A DNA stretch of 5,260 nucleotides from Akkermansia muciniphila (GCA_945870545.1 CAMBTF010000155.1:1-5260); one strand, 5' to 3'; shown: positions 1 to 5,250, counted from the stretch's first letter. Notes: generated from the letters alone by a model not told the origin. Translations and numbers: made by a program.

Positions 1-176
1 TTCTGGCGGATGACATCGCTGAGTTGGGCTTTGCTAATTTTCATGGCCTCCGCAGCCTCGATCTGAGTGACGCCGTGATGGGCGATGGTATCCCGGATCA
101 GGGCGGCAGCTGGGTTTGAAAGGGGCATCGGGATCTTCAGAGGATCCCGGGGGATGGCGATTTGGTTCGTTTTCAT
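1..176 (-). CDS. higA: HigA-type XRE-family antitoxin, N-terminal part (runs off the window)
   Basis: The first 58 codons of a helix-turn-helix protein start at the ATG at 176-174 and continue past base 1. Residues 37-57 (TQIEAAEAMKISKAQLSDVI) read as a helix-turn-helix of the HigA/XRE type. They are preceded by the segment NPAAALIRDTIAHHGV, which resembles the 'NP...L' lead-in of HigA proteins. It starts 12 nt after the stop of a HigB-like toxin on the same strand, in the toxin-first order that is characteristic of higBA. The expected role is to bind and neutralise HigB and to repress the shared promoter. No good Shine-Dalgarno sequence precedes the ATG, so translation is probably coupled to higB. 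The C-terminal part is outside the window, so completeness cannot be judged. A stand-alone XRE regulator is the alternative, but the adjacent toxin makes that less likely. Confidence 0.82.
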   Translation of the reverse strand, partial: MKTNQIAIPRDPLKIPMPLSNPAAALIRDTIAHHGVTQIEAAEAMKISKAQLSDVIRQ

Positions 177-188
177 GTTCGCGTGGTT

Positions 189-509
189 TCAGTGGGTGTC
201 TTCGATCCGGACGAGTTCGACATTTTTCATCTCCAGATTTTCCCACTGGAAGGTGATCCGCCATGGGGATTTCCTGGAGTCTGCGTCGATTGAGTATTTT
301 GAGGTTCCTTTGAGTTTATGGTAGTGAAGCGCAGGAGTGAGTAGGAGGGATTTTTCATCCGCCTCGTTGAGAATCGCGAGACGTTCGAAGGCTTTGATGG
401 GATTTAGGGTTCCGAGCTTGTTGGTTTCTTTTCTGCTGAGTTCCTCACCTAGGAATAGTTTCTCGGTGGTGGTGTCTGCGAAACTCCTGATCACGCTTGT
501 AAAATACAC
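189..509 (-). CDS. higB: HigB-type toxin of the RelE/ParE superfamily (plasmid maintenance killer family)
   Basis: A 106-residue protein matches the HigB pattern. It opens with IRSFADTTTEKLFLGEEL, has an alanine/leucine-rich middle helix (IKAFERLAILNEA), then HKLKGTSKYSID and the family-typical WRITFQWEN beta strand, and ends in VELVRIEDTH. HigB proteins are ribosome-associated mRNA endonucleases, and this one should cleave translated mRNA unless bound by HigA. Two GTG starts are possible. The one at 509 has GGAGAG (526-521) with an 11-nt spacer. The one at 494 gives the more typical N-terminus M-I-R-S-F but has no visible ribosome site. I keep 509 with low certainty. GC is about 49% over 301-480, against 63-73% in two sampled 60-bp stretches of rhaB, which suggests separate acquisition. 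Confidence 0.85.
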   Translation of the reverse strand: MYFTSVIRSFADTTTEKLFLGEELSRKETNKLGTLNPIKAFERLAILNEADEKSLLLTPALHYHKLKGTSKYSIDADSRKSPWRITFQWENLEMKNVELVRIEDTH

Positions 510-515
510 CGATTA

Positions 516-547
516 GCGAACTCTCCAAGTGGGAAGTTCGCTTTTTT
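516..547. promoter_or_regulatory. Inverted repeat upstream of higB, with a T run on its plus-strand side
   Basis: Arms GCGAACT (516-522) and AGTTCGC (535-541) pair perfectly. Inside them the pairing continues after one mismatch, with a G-T wobble and two G-C pairs around a 4-nt loop (527-530). On the plus strand the hairpin is followed at once by six T residues (542-547), the form of an intrinsic terminator for transcription running toward higher coordinates. On the minus strand it lies just upstream of higB and encloses the GGAGAG that could be the ribosome site. It could therefore be the HigA operator, a translation-limiting hairpin, or a terminator that blocks antisense transcription leaving higBA. 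The sequence alone does not decide between these. Confidence 0.5.
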
Positions 548-653
548 GGTGGCAAGGATGGAGGATATGAAGTGTGGATTCAGATCGCGGGGCGTTTGTG
601 TTTGTTGGAGAGCCGTGCCTTTGGTCGGCTTTCTTCCCACTGGCACTGCTGCT

Positions 654-672
654 GGGCAGCCGAAGGCAGCCC
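654..672. other. Short GC-rich hairpin just after the phosphodiesterase fragment
   Basis: GGGC-A-GCC, loop GAA, GGC-A-GCCC: seven G-C pairs interrupted by one A·A mismatch. On the minus strand it begins 7 nt after the stop codon of the displaced 3' gene fragment (680-682). That is where a transcription terminator of the original gene would sit, but no T run follows on either strand. The remaining sequence between 548 and 679 shows no gene or other clear signal. Confidence 0.35.
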
Positions 673-679
673 CTCCTTG

Positions 680-914
680 TCAGTTGAACTCTCTGAAGAT
701 CGCCGCATGGACGTCTTCCGCTTTCTGGACTTTCCGAGCTGAGCCAATCAGCACGGGCTTCTCGGAATCTGGCACCTGATCCCGGCCGTGGGAGCCTTTG
801 ATGAGGCTGGGATCGAGGGGGATGACTTCTAAAAGGCCGCGTATGCCGAGTTTCTTTTTCAGGAGGAACTTGGCGATCTTCGCTTTCGGGAAGCGGATGG
901 CGGGGTCGATGAAG
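680..914 (-). pseudogene. Displaced 3' fragment of an alkaline-phosphatase-family phosphodiesterase gene
   Basis: The reading frame here matches residues 367 to the end of the full-length phosphodiesterase at 1698-3032. It includes IDPAI, the lysine-rich KAKIAKFLLKKKLGIRG segment, VIPLDPSL and KGSHGRDQVPDSEKPVLIG. Everything upstream of that point (the nucleophile and metal sites) is absent, so the fragment cannot be an active enzyme. The match starts abruptly at 914, only 13 nt after the toxin stop. No stop codon or frameshift interrupts the frame. Of the eight differences in the 168-bp core, six are silent, one gives I for V and two fall in one codon (R for A). The last 22 residues (ending in IFREFN) are much more divergent from the full-length copy. 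An open frame does extend back to an ATG at 958 inside the toxin gene and to another ATG at 925, so a small peptide could be translated. Confidence 0.85.
747..914. repeat. Direct repeat copy 1 (168 bp, phosphodiesterase 3' core)
   Basis: Aligned by eye with 1771-1938 at a constant offset of 1,024 bp and without indels. I count 8 mismatches in 168 positions (95% identity). The left border is where the two gene tails become dissimilar. The right border, at 914/915, is where this copy joins the toxin-side sequence. Confidence 0.92.
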
Positions 915-927
915 GGGCGATGCATGC

Positions 928-1230
928 CTACCGCCCGGCGAGGGTCTCCCGGATCCATTTCGGTGACCGCCGGAGATCCAGCACGGCGACAACCTGGCGG
1001 ATGTCACCCTTGTCGCGGTAGTAAATCGCATAGGGGAACCGGGAGGATAAGGCCCTGAAAAAGCCGAGATGAATCCGGTGCTTGCCGAAATAGAGTCCGA
1101 GATGGCGGAGTTCGGCAATCATCGAGTCCCTGAAATACCGGCCGACGCCATCCTCGATCGAGTTGTAGAAATCGATTCCGCGTTCGATGTCGCTGGCCGC
1201 TTCCGCGAGAACGACGATGTGCTTTTTCAT
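928..1230 (-). CDS. RelE/ParE-family toxin
   Basis: A 100-residue basic protein of the usual length for RelE/ParE toxins. The N-terminal helices (AEAASDIERGIDFYNSIEDGVGR) are followed by a helix with RDSMIAELRHL. The C-terminal sheet then carries HLGFFRALSSRFPYAIYYR and IRQVVAVLDLRRSPKW, where 'FPYAIYY' and 'VLDLRRSP' are highly typical of the family. ParE-like members act on DNA gyrase and RelE-like members cleave mRNA at the ribosome; the sequence does not tell which applies here. The ATG at 1230 overlaps the stop of the upstream antitoxin by 4 nt (ATGA), so translation is coupled in antitoxin-toxin order. The gene ends 13 nt before the displaced phosphodiesterase fragment, as if it were at the edge of a transferred segment. 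Confidence 0.9.
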   Translation of the reverse strand: MKKHIVVLAEAASDIERGIDFYNSIEDGVGRYFRDSMIAELRHLGLYFGKHRIHLGFFRALSSRFPYAIYYRDKGDIRQVVAVLDLRRSPKWIRETLAGR

Positions 1231-1439
1231 CGGTTCGCCAGACGGGCTTGGAGTTCATCGACCGAGAGCCAGGTTGCTTGGTCGGAGTCGATGATCTGGG
1301 ATCGTTCGGAGAGAACCTCGGCGTGCCAAACGGGAGAAGGGTAGTCGATCCCTTCTTTGGAGAACGAATCCCACAGGAGTTCCATGGCTTCCATGCGCTC
1401 CGTGGATGACATGCGGGAAATCTGCTCTTTTACCAACAT
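1227..1439 (-). CDS. Antitoxin of the TIGR02574 'addiction module component' family
   Basis: A 70-residue acidic protein with the family layout: an N-terminal helical region (ISRMSSTERMEAMELLWDSF, residues 7-26), a middle W-H-A-E-V-L-S-E-R-S stretch (residues 38-47), and the C-terminal TWLSVDELQARL (residues 56-67), which resembles the 'sWeEvraRL' ending of this antitoxin family. Such proteins pair with RelE/ParE toxins, and one follows with a 4-nt overlap. The ATG at 1439 is preceded by GGGGGATTAACCTCCGGTC, whose G run is too far away for an ideal ribosome site. No confident promoter was found, although the upstream gap (1440-1697) is the obvious place for it. Confidence 0.87.
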   Translation of the reverse strand: MLVKEQISRMSSTERMEAMELLWDSFSKEGIDYPSPVWHAEVLSERSQIIDSDQATWLSVDELQARLANR

Positions 1440-1527
1440 GACCGGAGGTTAATCCCCCAGGTGCCCGCGATCAAGCACCCAGTTATGCTCCATGGCGTAG
1501 GTTCTTCCATTAGGGATTCGAAGATTT

Positions 1528-1681
1528 TCAACTACGGATTGCACGGATTTACACGGATGAAGACCTTGGATGAGTCTTGAATTTGGCAATTCATGAAAGG
1601 TCTGAGGTCAAAAGCAGAGACAAGAAGGGCTAATCTCTTATCCGTGATAAACCGTGATAAACCGTGATAAACCGTGGTCAA
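1528..1681. repeat. MITE/REP-like imperfect inverted repeat between the phosphodiesterase and TA genes
   Basis: The left end (about 1528-1562) reads CAACTACGGATT, GCACGGATTT, ACACGGATGAAG. The right end (about 1638-1681), read in reverse complement, gives TTGACCACGG and then repeated TTTATCACGG units ending in ATCACGGATAAG. The two ends are imperfect inverted copies built on a roughly 10-bp 'CACGGATTTA' period and enclose about 75 bp without coding potential. From memory, short elements of this style are scattered through intergenic regions of Verrucomicrobiota and related genomes; I cannot verify copy number here. It fills most of the 1440-1697 gap, in which I see no gene and no convincing terminator. 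Confidence 0.6.
1642..1676. repeat. Tandem repeat, 3.5 copies of a 10-bp unit
   Basis: Three exact copies of CCGTGATAAA (1642-1651, 1652-1661, 1662-1671) are followed by a partial CCGTG (1672-1676). The period is one turn of DNA. This is the right arm of the larger inverted-repeat element and lies 22 bp beyond the phosphodiesterase stop codon in the direction of transcription. Confidence 0.93.
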
Positions 1682-1697
1682 GGAACCGGGCTTTGCA

Positions 1698-3032
1698 TCA
1701 AATTTGCCCGAAGTGACTTAGGATGGCGGTGTGGATATCCTGGGCGTTTTCGATTTTCTCGGAAGATCCGATCAGCACGGGCTTCTCGGAATCTGGCACC
1801 TGATCCCGACCGTGGGAGCCTTTGACGAGGCTGGGATCGAGGGGGATGACTTCGAGGAGGCCGCGTATCCCGAGTTTCTTTTTCAGGAGGAACTTGGCGA
1901 TCTTCGCTTTCGGGAAGGCGATGGCGGGGTCGATGAAGAGCTCGCAGGGGTCGTAGCCGGGCTTGCGGTGGATGTCGATGGTGCGGGCGAAGTCGGGGGC
2001 TTTCGCGTCGTCGGTCCAGTAATAGTAGGTGAACCACGCGTTCGGCTTGGCGATGGCGATGAGGTCTCCGGCGCGGGGATGGTTCTGCGGGCGGATCTCA
2101 TCGATGCCGCCGGTGCTTTCCAGCAGGGCGCGGACTTCCGGGAAGATGGCGGGATCGTTCACATAGACATGGGCGATCTGGTGATCGGCGACGGCGAAGG
2201 CCTTGCAGCCGCCGTAGTCGAGCGTTTCGCGGCCGAGCTCGTCCTTGATGGAGAGCCAGCCTTTTTCGCGGAACAGGCGGTTGAGGTGGATGGGCTGATC
2301 CACCGGGGAGATGCCGTATTCGGAAAGGAGCATCACGCGGATACTACGAGATTCGTAGTAGGAAATGAGATCGGTCACGACGCGGTCGATGGCGCGGACT
2401 TCGGCGGGGATGTTCGGGGCGGTGGGGCCGTCTTTCTGGAGGCAGTAATCGAGGTGGGGGAGATAAACGAGGGAGAGGGTGGGGGAGTGCTTTTGCTCCA
2501 CCCATTTCGCGGAGGCGGCGATCCATTCCGACGAGGCGATCCCCGCCGCCGGTCCCCAGAAGGCGGGGAAGGGGAAAGGGCCGAGATCCGCTTTCAGCTC
2601 ATCGCGCATGGCCATGGGCTGGGTGTGGATGTCGAAGTGCTTCGAGCCATCGGCCGGGTAGAGCGGGCGCGGGGTGATGGTGAAGTCCGCGGTGGAGTGC
2701 ATGTTGTACCACCAGAACAGCTTCGCGCAGGTGAAGCCCGGCACAGTTTTTCGGAGAGCGTCCCAGATTTTATCGCCGTGGACGATATGGTTCGACTGTT
2801 TCCAGAAACGGACTTCGGCGGACTCGCGGTCATACCAGCCGTTGGCGACGATGCCGTGCTTTTCTGGCGGGGTGCCGGTGAGGATGGAGGATTGGGCGGT
2901 GGTGGTCAGCGCCGGGAAGGCCGGGGCGTAGGTCTGAAGCCCGTGCTTTTCCGCAAAGGCGGTGATGCCCGGCGCGTTCTCTCCGAGCAAAGACTTGGAG
3001 AGACCGACGATGTTGAGGACGGCGAGGCGCAT
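1698..3032 (-). CDS. Alkaline-phosphatase-superfamily protein (nucleotide pyrophosphatase/phosphodiesterase-like)
   Basis: A 444-residue protein without a signal peptide or membrane segment, so probably cytoplasmic. The fold markers of the type I phosphodiesterase/nucleotide pyrophosphatase group are present in order. ALTTTAQSSILTGTPPEKHG (residues 41-60) has T43 at the nucleophile position. The others are PHLDY (D195), LSEYG (237-240), VADHQIAH (D283, H284) and DIHRKPGYDP (H355). The C-terminus has the conserved-looking VIPLDPSLVKGSHGR (395-409). Two canonical metal ligands look altered: N7 replaces the usual early Asp, and E238-Y239 replace Asp-His in 'SDHG'. From memory, both are common in this subfamily, so it may bind metal differently rather than being dead. 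The natural substrate is unknown. The ATG is 6 nt after the rhaB stop, so the pair is one operon, probably translationally coupled. Residues 368-423 are duplicated at 747-914. Confidence 0.88.
   Translation of the reverse strand: MRLAVLNIVGLSKSLLGENAPGITAFAEKHGLQTYAPAFPALTTTAQSSILTGTPPEKHGIVANGWYDRESAEVRFWKQSNHIVHGDKIWDALRKTVPGFTCAKLFWWYNMHSTADFTITPRPLYPADGSKHFDIHTQPMAMRDELKADLGPFPFPAFWGPAAGIASSEWIAASAKWVEQKHSPTLSLVYLPHLDYCLQKDGPTAPNIPAEVRAIDRVVTDLISYYESRSIRVMLLSEYGISPVDQPIHLNRLFREKGWLSIKDELGRETLDYGGCKAFAVADHQIAHVYVNDPAIFPEVRALLESTGGIDEIRPQNHPRAGDLIAIAKPNAWFTYYYWTDDAKAPDFARTIDIHRKPGYDPCELFIDPAIAFPKAKIAKFLLKKKLGIRGLLEVIPLDPSLVKGSHGRDQVPDSEKPVLIGSSEKIENAQDIHTAILSHFGQI
1771..1938. repeat. Direct repeat copy 2 (168 bp, inside the intact phosphodiesterase gene)
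   Basis: Partner of 747-914 at an offset of exactly 1,024 bp. It encodes roughly residues 368-423 of the intact gene. To its left (the gene's 3' end, 1698-1770) the two copies diverge sharply. To its right the intact gene continues, whereas the other copy stops. Confidence 0.92.
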
Positions 3033-3038
3033 GACGGG

Positions 3039-4529
3039 TCAGCCGATGAGTTTCAGGAAACCGGCGTAGGCCTTGTCCCATTTTTCCTGATCCTTTGGCG
3101 TGTAGGTGACGAATTCGAAGGACTCGCGGATGAGCTGGCGGCCTGCCGGGAAATCGGGGACTTCGCCGGTGGCGATCATCTGGGTGATGAGGTTTCCGCA
3201 GGAGGTGGCCTCGATCGGCCCGGCGAGGACTTCGATGCCGAGCGCGTTGGCGGTGGCCTGGCAGAGCATCTGGTTCTGGATGCCGCCGCCGCCCGCGTGC
3301 AGGCGGGAATAGGTGCGGCCGGTGAGGTGGCAGATATTTCCGTAAACGTAGCGGTATTTCAGGGCGAGGGATTCGGTCGCGACCCGTAGGATCTGGCCGA
3401 GGGATTCCGGGACGGGCTGGCCGGATTTTTCGCAGAAATCGCGGATCTTTCCGGGCATGTTACCGAGGCTGGCGAAGACCGCGTCGTCGGGGTCGATGAA
3501 GGCGGTGAAAGGCTCCGCCGCCTCGGCCATTTCGGCGAGAGCCGCGAAGGAATGGGTCTGCCCCTCCTTGTCCCACTGGCGCTTGCATTCCTGGATCAGC
3601 CATAGGCCGGCGATATTTTTCAGGAAACGGACGGTGTTGTTCACGCCGAGTTCGTTGCAGAAACCGAACGAGAGTGCCTCGTAGCTGCGGATGGGATGTT
3701 TCCGCTCCACGCCCATGATCGACCATGTGCCGGATGAGAGCCAAAGCGGCTCTTCCTCGGTGAGCGGGATGCCCGCCACGGCGGAAGCGGTGTCGTGGCA
3801 GGGGGCGACGACGAAAGGGATGTCGCTGCGCCCGAGCGAGTCTTTCAGAGTCGCCCGTAGCGGGCCGAGCACGGTGCCGGGCGAGACGATGTTTCCGAAA
3901 ATTCGATCCGGCAGGCCGAGCGCGGAGATGACCTCGTGCGACCATTGCCCGGTCTCCGCGTCGAGGAGCTGAGAAGTCGAGGCGTTCGTCCGTTCCACCG
4001 CTTTCACGCCGGTGAGCCAGTAGGCGAGGATATCGGGGATAAAAAGGATGTTGCCCGCCTGCGAGAGCGATTTGCTTTCGCGGAGCTTGAGCGAGAGCAG
4101 GTGGAGGGAGCTGTTGTAGAAGTTCGTCTTGATCCCGGTGCGGCTGAAAATGTCGTCCTCGGACATCAGGTTGTGCATCTTTTCCGCCATGCCCTCGAAG
4201 CGGGGATCGCGGTATTGGTGAGGCGGGCCGATCAGCTCGCCGGAGTGGTCGAAGAGGCCGAAATCGCAGCCCCAGGTATCGATCCCGATGGAGGCGATGT
4301 TTTCACCGTGGGTTTCGATGGCCTTTTTCAGGCCGGTGAGGATCTCATGAAACAGGCCGAGGATATTCCAGTAAAGGCCGGTGGGCAGCTCGATGGCGGG
4401 GTTCTCGAAGCGGTGGATTTCAGTCAGAGTGAGTTTTCCGCCGGACGGGATGGCGGCCATCACACGGCCGCTGCTCGCCCCGAGATCGACGGCGATGCGG
4501 ACTTTTGCTTGGATTTCCTGATTGGACAC
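3039..4529 (-). CDS. rhaB: Rhamnulokinase (FGGY carbohydrate kinase)
   Basis: A 496-residue kinase that phosphorylates L-rhamnulose to L-rhamnulose 1-phosphate with ATP, the second step of bacterial phosphorylative rhamnose catabolism, in the cytoplasm. The actin-like N-terminal domain begins AVDLGASSGRVM (13-24), followed by GIDTWGCDFGLFD (82-94) and QYRDPR (105-110). The C-terminal domain has APCHDTASAVAG (242-253, with D246 as the expected catalytic base), LSSGTWSIMGVE (264-275), and the rhamnulokinase-typical NNTVRFLKNIAGLWLIQECKRQW (297-319). The ATP-site stretch HAGGGGIQNQMLCQATANAL (411-430) is followed by GPIEATSCGNL. Length is normal for the family. The start is a GTG at 4529; the only purine-rich stretch upstream (GGGGG) is poorly spaced. 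It lies 45 bp after the VapC stop and 6 nt before the phosphodiesterase. No isomerase, aldolase or regulator of the pathway is in the window. Confidence 0.96.
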   Translation of the reverse strand: MSNQEIQAKVRIAVDLGASSGRVMAAIPSGGKLTLTEIHRFENPAIELPTGLYWNILGLFHEILTGLKKAIETHGENIASIGIDTWGCDFGLFDHSGELIGPPHQYRDPRFEGMAEKMHNLMSEDDIFSRTGIKTNFYNSSLHLLSLKLRESKSLSQAGNILFIPDILAYWLTGVKAVERTNASTSQLLDAETGQWSHEVISALGLPDRIFGNIVSPGTVLGPLRATLKDSLGRSDIPFVVAPCHDTASAVAGIPLTEEEPLWLSSGTWSIMGVERKHPIRSYEALSFGFCNELGVNNTVRFLKNIAGLWLIQECKRQWDKEGQTHSFAALAEMAEAAEPFTAFIDPDDAVFASLGNMPGKIRDFCEKSGQPVPESLGQILRVATESLALKYRYVYGNICHLTGRTYSRLHAGGGGIQNQMLCQATANALGIEVLAGPIEATSCGNLITQMIATGEVPDFPAGRQLIRESFEFVTYTPKDQEKWDKAYAGFLKLIG

Positions 4530-4574
4530 GCCGCAGTGTTGCCCCCGGTATAGCGGCCATGCAAATCAGAAACG

Positions 4575-4979
4575 TCAGGAAAACCACTCCGCTGGAGGAG
4601 CGATGACCCGCAGCCCGTCTATGGCGCGAAAATGGGCGTCGAATGTCAGGACTGCCGCCGAAGTCCGCAGCGCGCAGGCGGCGATGATGATGTCCGCTCC
4701 GGGAATCACCTTGCCCTGCCGGTCGAGCTGCCAGGCCAGATCGGTAGCATCCGGCCAGAAAGCGGCATCGGTGCGGATATTGATCATGATGTCCATGAAA
4801 GAGCTGATCCGTTGGCGCACCCTCGGGTTTTTCAGTCCGCGAAGCACCTCCAGCCTCACCATGCCGCATGTCACGAGTTCCGAACTGCCCACCCACTCGC
4901 CCAGGATGCTGACGGGATCACGCCCATACTTCATCAGGTCGATATAGACATTCGTGTCCACAAGTATCTCAATGGCCAT
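4575..4979 (-). CDS. vapC: VapC-type PIN-domain ribonuclease toxin
   Basis: A 134-residue protein with the full set of PIN-domain acidic residues: D8 in VDTNVYIDLM, E44 in VRLEVLRGL, D96 in GADIIIAACAL, and D114 in LTFDAHFRAI. These residues bind Mg2+/Mn2+ in VapC nucleases, whose known targets are tRNA or rRNA; the target here cannot be inferred. The length fits the family and all four positions are intact, so it is predicted to be active. Its ATG lies inside the last codons of the antitoxin gene (11-nt overlap), so translation is probably coupled to it. The stop is 45 bp before rhaB on the same strand, with no clear terminator between, so readthrough into rhaB is possible. Confidence 0.93.
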   Translation of the reverse strand: MAIEILVDTNVYIDLMKYGRDPVSILGEWVGSSELVTCGMVRLEVLRGLKNPRVRQRISSFMDIMINIRTDAAFWPDATDLAWQLDRQGKVIPGADIIIAACALRTSAAVLTFDAHFRAIDGLRVIAPPAEWFS

Positions 4980-5250
4980 ATTTTTTGGGATCTTCGGCGA
5001 CCCTGTTGGAGGGGAAATCCTCGTGGGTGTAGGGGGTGATGTTCAGGTTGTTGGGATCGTATCCGGGGATCACGGCGTCCGCCAATTCCTCGCTGGTCAT
5101 GCCCATGCCCTCCTTGACGAATTCGCGGAAGCGAACCCTACGATCCATTTCGCGCAAAGCCATTTCCACGGCCTCGGTCTTGCTTTCGCAGCCGTAGGCC
5201 TCGACCACCCTTTTCAACAGAGCCTCGTCTATGTGCATTGTCATTTTCAT
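4969..5250 (-). CDS. vapB: VapB-type ribbon-helix-helix antitoxin
   Basis: A 93-residue protein. Residues 1-40 (MTMHIDEALLKRVVEAYG, then KTEAVEMALREMDRR) match the VapB antitoxin pattern: a short beta strand for DNA binding followed by two helices, as in 'TtlnIDdeLl..A..ltG.ktKTEaV..ALre'. The C-terminal part (about 55-93, ending PKKYGH) is acidic and proline-rich, as expected for a disordered toxin-binding tail. It should bind VapC and repress the module's promoter, which lies beyond the window edge. The ATG at 5250 was chosen because it begins the ORF; M3 and M5 are alternative in-frame starts that would keep the DNA-binding strand. Only 10 bp upstream are visible. Confidence 0.9.
   Translation of the reverse strand: MKMTMHIDEALLKRVVEAYGCESKTEAVEMALREMDRRVRFREFVKEGMGMTSEELADAVIPGYDPNNLNITPYTHEDFPSNRVAEDPKKYGH

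Noticed and set aside
612..629. A second hairpin, GCCG/CGGC
   Set aside because: It has only four outer pairs with internal mismatches; not distinguishable from chance in this composition.
513..1118. A 201-codon minus-strand open frame across the fragment and the toxin
   Set aside because: It is out of frame with both recognised coding segments, is rich in R, P, S and H, and resembles no protein. A similar frame exists opposite the intact copy at 1678-2037, as expected for a shadow.
1440..1530. Promoter for the 1439-928 TA pair (TTGAAA near 1531-1526 on the minus strand)
   Set aside because: The hexamer is close to a -35 consensus, but no acceptable -10 lies at 16-18 bp, so I do not annotate it.
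1642..1676. Possible CRISPR-like array
   Set aside because: The units are only 10 bp and directly abutting, with no spacers; it is a simple tandem repeat within a larger inverted element.
1731..3389. A 552-codon open frame on the plus strand opposite the phosphodiesterase and the end of rhaB
   Set aside because: It is the antisense shadow of two well-recognised genes in GC-rich DNA. The translation is dominated by G, E, D, V and R runs and shows no family motif.
3936..4553. A 205-codon plus-strand open frame opposite rhaB
   Set aside because: It is a mirror of the rhamnulokinase codons, with no recognisable motif.
4420..4896. A 158-codon minus-strand open frame across the vapC-rhaB junction
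   Set aside because: It overlaps the well-supported vapC and rhaB genes in another frame, and its composition is R/H/G-rich and shadow-like.
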